Assembly: GCA_030248295.1 (NCBI GenBank)
Contig: JASANH010000479.1
Span: 1 to 64,000 of the forward strand
Direction: 5' to 3'
DNA length: 64,000 nucleotides
Source: Mesodorylaimus sp. YZB2_4
Lineage: Eukaryota; Nematoda; Enoplea; Dorylaimida; Dorylaimidae
This document shows, in pieces, positions 10,301-20,409 of this stretch (its first letter is position 1; every line of letters begins with the position of its first letter). Below the pieces are notes generated by a model. That model saw only the letters and a program-made list of their open reading frames with translations. It ran no database searches and was not told the DNA's origin. Both the position numbers and the translations under genes were made by a program.

Positions 10301-10454
10301 TCGGTCAAGGAGGCGAAGTGAAGATCGGTCAAGGCGACGCAGATCACACAGTCGACGTAGGCGAAGTCCAAGTCACCATCGGGACTCAAGGAAAAGGAGA
10401 GACGACCGCAGCAGAGAGCGAAGTCGTAGTCGTGGACGCAGGCATCGGCGTTAG
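7368..10454 (+). CDS. Third ORF of LTR element, RS-domain protein
   Basis: A 1,028-codon ORF in the env position, inside the LTR boundary and with pol-like base composition. I chose the ATG at 7368; an in-frame TTG lies at 7311. A short hydrophobic stretch (LEVLLLAMAVCRLAMTVAM) lies near the N terminus. Residues about 240-520 are acidic, Pro/Glu/Ser/Thr-rich and probably disordered. Hydrophobic segments follow near residues 588-603 (FIMAVFCEFILGL), 614-630 (VIWVVSFYLSVVVHL) and 707. From about residue 863 the protein is dominated by Arg, Ser, Glu and His; it includes a run of about 14 Ser and ends in dense RS repeats (RRRSRSREERRHRSRRR and similar). RS domains mediate SR-kinase regulation, nuclear import and splicing-factor contacts. 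I do not recognise the N-terminal two thirds. It lacks the furin site, Cys pattern and C-terminal anchor of an Env. Confidence 0.75.
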   Translation: MGDRFWKLEVLLLAMAVCRLAMTVAMDPNKDKEKSDKEKALEEERQVREEASGVSNYGVSNRHEMSMMTILMEDVRRRRDDDFWRGHYERLLNGYSVVCKLAKLVQKLRTWVDKGSATPGRYGAIQDTLREIGKEWARFKKLDRSSTGAVLIEYWMALLNTELFTKDYVGDGSLVTKEQLADWLANFYGRTVVIVQRLMGVVNRNLQGGNLSIVRTRHLEEGDLWAQPAFVLHEHFQVDHINPDQPMSPEDRLTPPDEGVRIVVSEDGTLPAWEREDTPSEEPIEEGIDLVEAEIDSWEEACGGSKSATTGQRPTRQAKEKAASAIKEMAQVESKRTRERTRSTPRKATKEQGTGKNESTVVIDSGEPTVASTVEFVSVEDEPMEEEPGEEEGSRVLCIWEVPPEGRPMEEEKGQGWTQAGVASASSDEKEQPGSVWTRLGAKTNVTMGTSSDAVRPPVSKVWVAARVAPAGTPGPEDPDEEAMRARPSPRGPDDRPIPGYVRPSDWGGQADWRFLDSHGMQVPLPMLALPSGLQWQIIPQPRREEQATHRMCVLACTLGRMFETVVRSARHVAEEIRQSIWRYHHPFIMAVFCEFILGLNLYIDNEPEFRELPVIWVVSFYLSVVVHLTRIMANIPLSGRLYERRRTVANEGEAWQFRMFHADRTAARIAPFALRYILEPMVVDSEQVTLRIEPNERFLNYVASIGWYTMGTIYFIRDPVVVQLGIYPVLPQGPTHFGPPAFLREQLATEASRVTGRQEVRFPYHGLVNGGAAQAWSDGIRPTPLQLMGMARPVMAHRALLDDRERLAAQVQLMVSGIPGGSGLTRLVRRRDLGEVRVVFEDSDRSAGAAADDQPGPSGTTTEQRRFRHEEEDRRRRQEERSGHRRHESRSERGQERGSRSGQQQGTRSGRDEREDQPSTSGTQRRGSGHERRRSRRRSTSSSSSSSSSSSSSGSHYCSKCHRHGRRRSRSREERRHRSRRRSEDRSRRRRSHSRRRRSPSHHRDSRKRRDDRSRERSRSRGRRHRR

Positions 10455-11298
10455 GAAATGGATGGAAATGGACGAGGAGTGCACCACAGGAGAGAGAAAA
10501 GGCGTGAGTGTGTGATTATTGATGTGGGGGCACCAGAAGGGGGATGCACTATTGTTTTTGGTTCGGAGTGGGGTTTTCTTTTCCTTTTTTTTGGGGGGTA
10601 GTTCGTTAATAAGGGATAACTAACGTAGGAAAAGTGGATTTGAATGTCGTAGGGCGAATAGAGCCGACGGACTCATCTCGGTGAGGTCCTGGTCGTGTAT
10701 TAAGTTCGGAGGTCGTATGGGTTGTAATAACCACACGGGGTGAATGCCCGCGTGAGTAGAGGATGGAGGGTTCCCCTGATAAAGGATATTAGAAATGTTT
10801 GGTAATGGCCGAGAGGTCGTGTAATGTAACCCGTGCGTATAAGGAAAAAAAAAGAGGGGTTTTATTTTTGATGATTGTGGGTTTTATGGGGAAGAGACTA
10901 ACCCATAATAGGAAAGTGTGGGGACGTTTGTCGGTTTTTTTTGGTGTAAGCGTTGCACTGCTGGATAATGTGTTTGCACTAATGTGTGAGTAAATGCACG
11001 AGCACGGAAAGGAAGCGTGGGTGAAAGTGATGAGAGATAGGTACACCAGAACCGAAACGTGGTATGAGATGTGGTAGGAAGGTGACGGGTATTTTTATCA
11101 GTGTACCAGGGAAAGTCAGTGGCGGTGGCACCAGAAGAAAGGTCACATCGGGGCAACAAGGTCAATTGGGGTCAATGAGAAGGTCGGTCGAGGTCCAGAG
11201 AAGAAACGAAGAAGTCATACGAAAGGCGGGACCAGCGGGCGATGAAGGATGGCCAAAGAAGAAAGCTTGGGGTCAAGCTTCCCCAACGGGGGGGAGTA
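10455..11298 (+). other. 3' noncoding part of LTR element with polypurine tract
   Basis: About 840 bp between the third ORF and the LTR, with only short chance ORFs. It ends in a G-rich purine tract at 11288-11297 (GGGGGGGAG), one or two bases before the LTR's TG. That is the expected primer site for plus-strand DNA synthesis. Confidence 0.6.
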
Positions 11299-12206
11299 TG
11301 TTGCGAATGTGCCAGTCTGGTACAGTAAGCTCGTCTTCCCGCCCGTTGATGATTCGAATTTGGCGAAAACAAGCGGATTAGGAGGCGGATTAGCGGCGGC
11401 CCGGACGATCAAAATAAGGTCGTTAAAGTGGAAGGTGGACAATGGTCGGGGACGAACCAGGTGGACGACAGCACCGTCGAGCGACGATCGCGAGGTCGAG
11501 GCCAACGAGAACGGCACGAGCGGTGCCTATGCCGAGTGTGGTGAGCCTGGACGGGGCACGTGCTGCCGTCGGGACATACTCGCCGCCTCAGCATTGGGCC
11601 TCGCCGCGACCTCGAGCCCAGCGGGTGGCATTCACGTGCGCCAGACGTCGACCATCGACCACCTCGGAGAGGAGCGAGACCAGCGGCCAGGGGGCGCTCG
11701 AGGGCGGACCAGAGGGCGCTCATTACCAGTGAAGACCCCGAAGCATGTGATATGATTGGAGGATTGAGGATGAGGATGACCCGCCTTTTGGTGCACTGTG
11801 CCTGATTTTGTACGGTCTAGTCAGTTAAGAAAGGTTTCGGTTCGGTTCAGTCGTTTCGTCGAGTTTATTCGCCTTGTTTATTCGCCTTGTGGTATTTCAC
11901 TGGTCGCAGTGAAGTGAGGCGGTGTTGCGAGGCGAGAGGCGATTCGTGAGGCGACTAGCGGGGCGACGTGTGTGGAACCGAAATCGACGTTGGGTTCAAG
12001 TGGCCGAACGGCTCGGGACAAGGGCTTTCTCAAGGCATAGCCCCTGACCGTTGGAGCGCCTTGGGACCAGCTCTGGGCACGGGTACCAGAGCTATTGCGT
12101 AAGTTGAGCGGTGTGTTGCAACTTGCAGTAGGCTTCTTAGGTGGCCATTAATCATCTGAGTGGTGGCACCGTATAAGGTTTGTAGGCAGGTTAGGCGAGA
12201 ACAACA
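11299..12206 (+). repeat. 3' LTR (908 bp)
   Basis: The LTR starts TGTTGCG directly after the purine tract and ends ACAACA at 12206, so the ends form the short TGTTG...CAACA inverted repeat typical of LTRs. No partner LTR is in the window, so the boundaries rest on these end signals alone. The ORF at 11249-11755 crosses the LTR edge and is not considered a gene. Confidence 0.7.
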
Positions 12207-12229
12207 CTACTGCGGGGAGTCATTTTTAA

Positions 12230-14190
12230 GGGGTGACGTCAGAATTATATGTTCCAATCAGGCATAGTTTGTGTCTAATTGGACGTCAATTTGACGTTTA
12301 ACTGGTTTGAATTTGACGTTGCGCTAGACGTCCGTCGAGCACGCTGGATGTTCGCATTTCAGATTAGACGTCGAGTGAGACTTTCAATTTTCGCTGTTGG
12401 ATTCAAATCCTCCTCCTCCTCGTTTCTGACTCGGATTCGACGCAAAGCAAAATTTACTCGACGTAACACGACGTACATTTTCCACGCGATGGTTCTGTAA
12501 GTTTGGTTGCCAAGCTCCTAAGCCTTACCACATGCTCGTCCATATGTTTCAGTTCGATGAAGCGATGCATTGTAAGGCATTATAAAAACGAAAAGAAATG
12601 GCCTGGATTCTCTTGATCTGGCGTTGGGCTTGGAAAAAACGGGTTTTCGCGCAGTAACTTCATAGCAGCAACAGCTTGAACAGGGAGGTCGCAGCAGTAA
12701 TCACGTTTTTTGTTCAGATCAGGCTATCAATACGACGGTCAAAATGCTTTACAGGAGTTCATCGTGGGCACTCTTGTTTTCATCAATAACATCTGCAGAC
12801 TTGTTCAAAAAAGCCATGACATGGAGTGCAAAGAGTGCCTAGCATTGTCGAGCATCTGGGTTATTTTTGCTTTCTTTCTCCTGCAGGAAGGCTCTGCACA
12901 AATTTTTGTGGGCCGAAGACGGTTGCGTCTAGCTGCTCAGCAGTCAAACCTTATGAGCAAGGTTGTGCGGGGACTGGCGTCCCTGTGCGTGTCTCCACTA
13001 GACCCCACTAGACTCCACTCCATTGCACGCGCATCCTGGACTGCACACCCACTTCCTCAGACGACGGAGGGTGCACTGACAGCCGAGACTGTCTCCTCGT
13101 TTGGCTTCCGTCTCTCCGCTTGGAGCACCTCGACGGAGTCATCCACGGCCTGGCGTGCAAGGTCATCGAGGGTTTATGGACCGAAAACCAACGCCCATTA
13201 AGGGGGATCGAACCGGGGACGAGTCCAGCCACTCGCTCCCAAGCAATACTGAGAGACGAATTGCTGAGCCGCTGCGCACCACGGCCGCAGGGTTGTCACT
13301 TGAAAAACGCAGCTAGAGCTGGGGAAATGAGCAGCAAATTTTTTAGCGATCCGAGTAATGTAATAATGTCCGTCAGGATCATCTGATCGAAGCGCATTAG
13401 ATTTTGCTTGGACCCTTGCCTGAATTAGACCCCTGTAATATGCAGACGCCCAATAACCCTTGTCCAGCGCTTTTATTAGGCGTTGCAGAGTACTGAATGA
13501 AATCTAGCGGAGGTTGCCCACTGACTGCAATAAGTGCTGACGCATACTGGAATGCTAACTCCACAAGAACTGGATTCTGACTGTCTTCACTCATAAGCTT
13601 TATATCCCGCTATTTTCAATAAAGGATTGTCCAACTTGAACGATTTTAGGGAATACTTAAAAAAGCAGCTTATGCCCAAGTTTTTTTGGCTGGAACTGCA
13701 TCGGACGGAAACCGAAATAATAGCAGAATCTCCATTGTTTTTTTTGTAGGAGCTCACCGGCTTCAACAAAATAACCAGCCGCTGTTCCGCTTTCAAGGCG
13801 AAAGACCACTCGGGCAGAAAAGCTAATCAGAAATTTGGCGGGTGTTGAGCACGCAGCGAAAAGAATCATATATGGCGAGCGGTTTCATACGTACCTTTAT
13901 ATGGCGCCTTTGCCGCTTTTTATATTTCATGCATTTGCGCGGCGAGCCATAATCATCGATTTGTTTACTAACGGGTAGTGCCTTGGAAAAGGCAGAGAAG
14001 CAATGTACGTCCAATCTAACGACAAGTCGGAGAAGCAAGGAGGACTTGATGTCAAACATAAAATTGGACGTCTTATTTGACGTCTAATGTCTAATACAAA
14101 ATTTTAACTTTCAGCGTGGTTTGACTAGTTGGACGTCCAATTAGGCGTCAACTACGCTTGATTTGAACATAGAATTTTTGACATCGCCCC
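12230..14190. mobile_element. Non-autonomous DNA transposon with about 65-bp TIRs
   Basis: The left end (12230-12297: GGGGTGACGTCAGAATTATA...) matches the reverse complement of the right end (14124-14190: ...TTTTTGACATCGCCCC) at roughly 80% over 65 bp, including a shared CTAATTGGACGTC. Both subterminal regions are studded with TGACGT/GACGTC words, which resemble transposase-binding arrays. No transposase ORF is present. No clear target duplication is visible. The element lies 23 bp beyond the LTR end and contains a SINE. Confidence 0.65.
12897..13292 (-). repeat. tRNA-derived SINE, copy 1
   Basis: Reverse-strand copy of the repeat also found at 48035-48461. Read on the minus strand, it begins with an A-box-like GGCCGTGGTGCGCAGCGGCTC, carries a B-box-like CCCCGGTTCGATCCC near 13202-13218, and ends near CACAAAAATTTG. 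It is nested inside the TIR element at 12230-14190, so it inserted after that element arrived. Confidence 0.65.
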
Positions 14191-15560
14191 TACAAGCGGC
14201 AGCATATCTTTCATACTGAAAGCTAATCCGGCATATCTCGCATGAACCAATCCGTGCGTGAAGAGATTGCAGACGAGGAGTAGCTAGCGTTTGCAATATT
14301 CACGTTTGCAGTAGCTAGCATTTTGAAAAATCTGTTGCATTTCACTGTTTGCCCCAATATGGAATTCAATTGTTAAAAAAATGCCTGGGTACATGCAAGG
14401 TCTACGAGGTTTTCATATTCTTGGCAGCGGGATTCTGCAGCCTACAGAACAGCCGCTTTGCATACGGTTTCTGCTTTTCTTGGGTACAACAATTTCATAG
14501 AGCAGAAGAGCAGGCAGATCATACATAAATGCCAATACATAACTGTCAGGAAGCAAAAATGCGAAACGCACGTCATATCGCTGTATCATCATGCACTTCC
14601 TGCCCCGAGTTCTGCAGTTGGCGACAAGGCTGCTCTTTGAGACCGATGACCACAATTGTTTCCGATTTACCGCCAATTAAGCCAACAGACTTTCCAAACG
14701 TGAGCTTGAGCTCTGAACCGATGGCCCGACGAACCTCTGGGCATTTACCTGACTTTTTCGAGGCCCTTGCGGCTGGCGATTCTTTGGCGGATGCTTCTTT
14801 TGGGTTCACGCCATCCAAAAGTCAGCTGCCGACTTCAGTCAACCACGTTCTCTCCTGTACCCGCCAAGATTGGTTAGGACATTCATGCCCAGGGATCTTG
14901 ATATTTCAGCGCCAAAACCAAACAACCATACAAACAACATGGGTAAATTATTGGATTATTGTACGCACTTTAACTGTAGCAGCTTTCAGTTTTAATGGAA
15001 GTTTACTGTATTCCAAGGTAAGCTCTTTCATTGCTTTACAATTATATTCTTTCACTTTTTTGAGCTCCCAAAAACATTGAGCTTTTTGCGCACTTGGTAA
15101 TCTATTGCAATATTTATTTCTGCTCGAGACATGACACCAACATGGTAATTTTAAAATATTATTATGTCAACGTGTACATATTTTTTACGCTCCTACGTAC
15201 TTGAGGTCTACAAATACACTCTGTACGACTTCCATATGAACAAGACATACACACAAAAAATGACTTATTTCTGTTCCGATCATGGACAATAGGTTGGTGA
15301 GCGCAAAGCAAGGCGTTTTCCAGTCCATTAACATACTCGTGCTGCAATCATTGTGTGGTTTATTATACCCTCTCGCCATTGGTTTCAAAAAGCTAATAGC
15401 CCTCCAACTATTGCGCGTTGTGCGCTTGCTTGCCGTGAGCAGTGAGGGAGGCACGAGCCACCGTAGAAGATTCGTCTCATTTCGGCCCTCTAAAATTGAG
15501 AACAGAATTTCAGCTATGGTGTATGCAATATTTTCTTTGGTTGGCGCGCACTGCGTGTAT
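14191..15560. other. No recognised gene
   Basis: An AT-rich stretch. A plus-strand ORF at 14529-15080 and minus ORFs at 14573-14818 and 15185-15454 match nothing I know. The last begins just after a usable acceptor (ATTTTAG near 15517) and might be a later exon of the DEG/ENaC-like pseudogene, but no family motif supports it. Confidence 0.4.
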
Positions 15561-15573
15561 TTGGCAGACTTAC

Positions 15574-16222
15574 CTCGAGAAAACCCCTACTGATACATAC
15601 ATACTGTAAACGTAGAACATTTCGTGCGTACAACATTTCGCGGTCGAGGCTCGCCACATTATTCGCGGGTACTACATTTCGCGGTGGTCAGCGGACATTA
15701 GGCAACTTAGGTTTTTGTCAGACGCTAGCCGGCCTGGCGTCCCTGAGAGGAAATCCAGTTTTGAGATATTGATATGCTAGTTTGAATTTTGGTGATTTGT
15801 AATTTCAATTACCGTTTATGCAAGATCAGTTGTTCTTTCGACAAAAGAATATGGAAAGGTATATAGTATAATAAAATGTTAATGTACTATATCTACTCAT
15901 GTTTTGAATCGCGGATACTACATTTCGCGGATTTGGACCAGACCGCGAAAACCGCGAAATATAATACACCGCGAAATGTTCTACGTTTACAGTATATCAT
16001 GGCCGCTAATGCGCTGATAAGGACCAGAATCCACATGCATCGTTCAAAAGAGCTCTTGGCTCTATACGCATCCTCTACACCCGCTATTGTGACCCTGGAC
16101 GCAAGCTCGTCGTAGAGACTGTTCTTCGTTTTGTCCGATTTTGGGCTGGCTTTGGGTGTGACGGCGGGCGTCTTGCTTGGTTTTCGCTGATTCACTCCCA
16201 CTCCACGGTCATTCTTAGCCAT
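15574..16222 (-). pseudogene. DEG/ENaC-like first exon, split by a MITE
   Basis: Read leftwards from ATG 16222, the exon encodes a basic N terminus (MAKNDRGVGVNQRKPSKT), then YDELASRVTIAGVEDAYRAK and SSFERCMWILVLISALAAMIY. This resembles the HG-motif region and first membrane helix of degenerin/ENaC cation channels. At codon TAx the reading meets the MITE at 15604-15992. Beyond it the frame resumes for about nine codons and reaches a strong donor (GAG/GTAAGT at 15574). No extracellular domain or second helix could be found downstream, so this is probably a dead fragment. Similarity to DEG/ENaC is modest and is my reading, not an alignment. Confidence 0.45.
15604..15992. mobile_element. 389-bp MITE with TA duplication
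   Basis: The ends are perfect inverted repeats: CTGTAAACGTAGAACATTTC at 15604 and its complement ending CGTTTACAG at 15992, flanked by TA on both sides as in Tc1/mariner-type insertions. The interior holds repeated TTTCGCGG words in both orientations. It interrupts the DEG/ENaC-like exon. Confidence 0.85.
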
Positions 16223-16681
16223 CTTCGGGGTGACTGTCGCTCTCGATGGCTCTAAAGCCGTTTAATTGCAGTAGTCTTGCTTCGTTTTTGTTTCTGGATA
16301 GCGGCTCTCTCGCTTATCCCAGTGTTGATGTTGGCCTACAGCGTGTCTCTGTGACAACGGTAGCGTTTTGAGCCAAGTCGTTAATCACCCCGGGGTCAGC
16401 GAGCTCTAACAACAAGTAATTTTGTTAAGCTTTTCCTAAACCAACACGACATCGACTTTGATGTTAATGTCTGTCCTCGAAGATCCCTTGCCAGGCTCGT
16501 TCCAAACTGTCCAAACTGATGTCCCTGAGACGCGCTGTAGGCCGACATCAACAGTGGCATAAGCGAAAGAGCCGCCATCCAGAAACAAAAGCGAAGCAAG
16601 ACTACTGTAGTTAAACGGCTTCAGAGCCATCGAGAGCCACAGTCACCCCGAAGATGGCTAAGAATGACAATGGAGTGGGAG
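16193..16681. repeat. Inverted duplication, about 160-bp arms
   Basis: Arm 16193-16355 and arm 16521-16681 are reverse complements at about 90%, with a 165-bp unique spacer. Each arm carries the 5' flank and the ATG of the DEG/ENaC-like gene, so the two copies point away from each other. Homology continues outside the arms (GAGCTCTTTTGAACGA at both ends), with about 120 bp missing from the right side. Confidence 0.8.
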
Positions 16682-16730
16682 CGCGTATAAAGCCGAGAGC
16701 TCTTTTGAACGACGAATGCAAATTTCTAAA
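16654..16730 (+). pseudogene. Second, deleted copy of the DEG/ENaC-like 5' end
   Basis: Starts MAKNDNGVGARIKPRALL, matching the left copy (MAKNDRGVG...) at its start. It then jumps to sequence equivalent to the left copy's RAKSSFER codons in another frame. About 40 codons are deleted and homology ends near 16725. It lies head-to-head with the left copy. Confidence 0.5.
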
Positions 16731-18560
16731 ACAATCTGATATCAGACAACGAAAAGATTAGCCCAGCCACTGAACTATGATCATATGCAAAGCGAGACTT
16801 GGTTGGCTGGGCTCCCTCGGCGGCGCATGCTTGACCATATTATGCTTTCTGAGAGACTTGAACCATATGAAATATACTAGGCCAGTCGACTTTTTGACCC
16901 CCCTTTTTTATGTGCTCTATCGGTAGTACTTGCAAAACTTATTGTCTTAACCGAAGTAAAATTTTTTTAGTGTGCCTATATATGGAAATAAAGCACTCTA
17001 AATGTCAAAAAGGGTCACTTTTGGTCAAAAAATCCTAACTTGCTTAGTTTAAGGTCTAGAACAAGTTAAAAAAGACTGCCATACTTCAAGGAATCTAAAT
17101 TTTTTTCAAAATCAGCCCAGCTATAACCGTTCATGAGATATTCGAAAAAACCGTTCGTGATCAGCCGTGCTCAGGCACACAATCGATTATGGGTGAATTA
17201 TAAAAGCCAGATCTCCCTGTTTTTTTCCACTGAAATAGTAGCCTATGGTCAGAACATCATAAAACAGTACCAATTTTTGCACTACGGACCACAGTTAGTG
17301 GCCGATAACTTCGCCCCATTTCGGCAATTTAACCTAATCATGATCGATAATCCTAGCTGTCGATCGCTCGCTCTGATCAGCAATAGCCTGTCTTGTAGCC
17401 CTTGAAAAAAGATTCTAAACGTTTTTATTTCCGTGTTAGAATTCGTTGATCTTTGTCCGAGATAATGAACGAAAATTGAAATTCGACTAAAGCACGGCAA
17501 ATTTTAATTTGCGAGTGTTGCAACTTTTGCAACTTTTCGTGAAATGGCGCGCTTCTAGAACGATTTCGCTTGTGTAAGGTTCTAGATGCTCAGGAAAGAC
17601 GAGAGGATGGACACCTAAATATGCCCCAAGCATCGCGATGAGTTGGGGGCTGATTGGGTCCGGACTAGACCATTGACAACTCATGGCCAACGGTGTGACA
17701 TGCCAGACTTACCGAGCTTGCCTGATCTGCGTGCGCCGACCGATACTGCTGTAATTGTTGCACATAAAAATCTACAAAAAGACGAATCCTTGACCCTGTG
17801 GAATAAGCTGTATGAATTTGTGCCACTAGGCGCAGAAAAAAAATTCTTTCAATTAAGAAAGAAACAACGTGGATGCTGTGCCTGATGTGGTTGTAGCCAT
17901 GTGCACACAACACTACCGCTTTCTGAAACTTCTTCAAGCCCAGACACCGGGTGTTACGGTTGGAGACAAAGCAGGAACCAATGATCAGGACCGATTTGAA
18001 GCTGGCCGCGACTCACGTCCGGATGTCAAACCTGTATTGCCGGAATCTCGATTACGACAACGTACATTGACCCAGACCCTTCGCCATAGTAACAGCGATG
18101 ACATCTGCGCAACTCACAGTTCTCACTCAGTCAGCATCAATATATTCAGCTGGCAGCAGTAGTGCCCAGACATCTCCAGACTCTCAGCGGCAGACCGTCG
18201 AAAGCGGGCTTAGGATGACGTGCAAGGCGAGTCTCAAAAAAAATGCGACCAAACAAAAAAAAATACACTGAGCAGACTAGGTACACCGAGACGGCAAGGC
18301 ACCAGACAGGAAGTCAGCCAGACAAAGAGGCAAGGCGTGGCCGCAGAGCGACGAGAGACTAGGCGGACGAATGGGCAGGGCACGTATCACCAAAAAACGC
18401 AACATAGTAGGGCAGTGTCGACGACAGGCATAAAAGACCTAATGGCACGATATATATCGAACACTATATCCCTCACAGGTTGATACGTGATCAACAATGT
18501 GCTGCTGTACAAGGGGCCATTCGCCAAATCGCAGCGGCATTCAAGATACTAGAATAGTCG
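16731..18560 (+). other. No recognised gene; possible LINE 5' remnant
   Basis: Two overlapping plus ORFs (17643-17885 and 17869-18162) abut with a frame change near an A-rich run. They sit just upstream of the LINE reverse transcriptase and might be its decayed first ORF or endonuclease. I see no diagnostic endonuclease or RNA-binding motif, so this is positional inference only. Confidence 0.25.
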
Positions 18561-18589
18561 GTCCATTTCCCAAGGAAACAAGAGTTTTC

Positions 18590-20409
18590 AACTCATCCTA
18601 TCACGGCGAATTTCATCTACCCGACCCTGATTTCGACGATTTGATCGATTACTTCACAAACGTCACCTTCATTCCCAAGGAGATAAAACGATTGAAAAGT
18701 AACTGTATCGGTAATATCACGACTCCGATTATCAAGATCATGGCCCCAACCATCGCCCCTGCGCTTGCGATTCTTATTAATCGATATATTTCCGAGGAAA
18801 TGTTTCCATCGTATTGGAAGCGTGCAAAGATTACGCCGATTCCCAAACCCGGGGACAAGTCCGATTTGAAATCATACAGTAACCCCTACCGGGCAGGCCA
18901 TGGCGAGTGGTAGAGAGTAATCGATACTCCCCCCTGGCTGAGACGTCAACCCCTCGGGTTGATGTTTCTAGGTCAGGTATAGTCGCGAGACTTGCCTTCT
19001 TCCAATCGGAATATTTGTCCCGCCGACTTCGGTCGGCCGCTCTCTGTCCCACGCCTGTCTGCACGGGTCGCAGTACCGACCGATTTCACTGCTTTGCATA
19101 TTTTCGAAACTATTGGAACGGCATGTCGATAATTTCCTACGATCTTATCTGCAGGTCTCCCCCCGGCAGCATGGCTTTGTCAAGCGACGAGGCACAAATA
19201 CGGCTTTAGTGTCAGCCAGTCAATTCATCTACGACCACCTCAACTCGAAAAAATGCAAATACGTCGTTGGGGTCTTTCTTGATCTAAAGAAAGCCTTTAA
19301 TCAAGTGCCGCACGTATTGCTTCTGAACTCCCTTCAGAAGCATCATCAAATTCCGGTCAAATTAATACGATGGTTGAATTCATATTTGTCAGACCGCTCG
19401 TAGCATGTGGTTGTTGAAGGTCACTTGTCTGCCGATATACCAGTCACTTCCGGTGTGCCACAAGGAAGTATTCTCGGTCCGACTCTTTTCATTGCCTATA
19501 TTAACGATTTACTCGTTCAATTGTCCCGCAAATTCCCATCGACGACTGATCAGGATGTGTTATTACAGGCATATGCCGATGATTCAGGACTGCTCGTGCC
19601 CATTCGGAAAATGGAGGAGCTCGAAACCATTATTCAACCAATTATCGATTTCATCTCGACCTGGGTTCGATCAGCAGGACTGGATTTCAATGTTTCGAAA
19701 TCGCAAGCGATAATTTTCCGATACGGCCACAACAGACTACCGCCTCTCCCGGACTTAATGGTGAATGGACACAAACTGGAGTTCTTTAAAGAGGTAAAAT
19801 ATTTGGGTATTGTTTTCCTCGGATATGAAATTCAGTGAGCATGTCTCTATGACTTTGCGAAAGGCAACGAATATGATTGGTGCAATTCGGCGCAAACTGG
19901 GAGGGCATGTAGATCCGAGTTTTTTGGGTACCGTATATCATGCCTGTGTCCGTTCTGTGCTTGAATATGGGGCCATATGCTGGGATCCTGTGCTGGATAA
20001 GGATATTCGAGAGTTAGAACGAGCTCAGTCTTATGCGTTGAGATTATACGTATTTGAACGATTTTCGCATAACTTATAAAGATTGGCTGAGAGAAGCTGG
20101 GTGGTCTTCACTATATGATAGAAGGAAAGGACTGAAATTGTGCCAGTTTTATAACTTTTATCACGGTGTACATGATTTTCCCGCTATGTGCATCGAGTGG
20201 CTTTTCGTGATAGTCGTCAGATATGTGAACCACATCATCTTATTGTGCCCAGACATTATTTCGAGGCTTATAAACAAAGCTTTATCTTTTCTAGTACTGA
20301 ATTATGGAATAGTGTACCATGGGAAACGAGTTGGGCGTCTTACTCTTATTTTCGTTCGACTGTTTTCGATGCTCATTGTAATTGCTTTTGCACCAGATGC
20401 GCCACATGA
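18590..20409 (+). pseudogene. Fossil LINE reverse transcriptase (jockey/CR1-like)
   Basis: Encodes the reverse transcriptase of a non-LTR retrotransposon. Readable parts are: SYWKRAKITPIPKPGDKS (18820); RPISLL and QHGFVKRRGTNTAL after the inserted MITE; FLDLKKAFNQVPH (19275), holding the first catalytic Asp; [14 protein letters not shown] (19450); and YADDSG (19570), the active site. C-terminal domain text follows (ELWNSVPWETSW) to a TGA at 20409. It has an in-frame TAG near 19401, a frameshift near 19820, further shifts after 20040, and a MITE at 18878-19073. It is non-functional. Confidence 0.88.
18878..19073 (+). mobile_element. TGTAACC-family MITE, copy 1, inside the LINE
   Basis: Begins AGTAACCCCTACCGGGCAGG and holds the family core (GAGTAATCGATACTC, CGTCAACCCC...GGGTTGATGTTTC). 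It lies between LINE codons for ...KSY and RPIS..., both flanked by TAC. Deleting it rejoins the RT frame exactly. Confidence 0.75.

Larger units (their letters stand above)
1..12206 (+). mobile_element. Ty3/gypsy LTR retrotransposon, 5' end outside window
   Basis: In order, the element holds a decayed gag, an in-frame TGA, pol with protease, reverse transcriptase, RNase H and integrase, a third ORF, a polypurine tract and a 3' LTR. Protease before RT and integrase after RNase H is the Ty3/gypsy order. The 5' LTR and primer-binding site are not in the window, so the full element must exceed 12.2 kb, which is large for the group. The coding parts are GC-richer than the flanking DNA. Pol and the third ORF are open over 5 kb and 3 kb, which points to recent activity or selection, while gag is clearly broken. 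Confidence 0.93.

Noticed and set aside
7368-10454. Third ORF as an envelope gene
   Set aside because: No furin-type site, no Cys-rich ectodomain and no C-terminal anchor; it ends in an RS domain, which does not fit a surface glycoprotein.
11249-11755. 168-codon ORF across the polypurine tract and LTR
   Set aside because: Crosses the LTR boundary and has no homology or composition signal.
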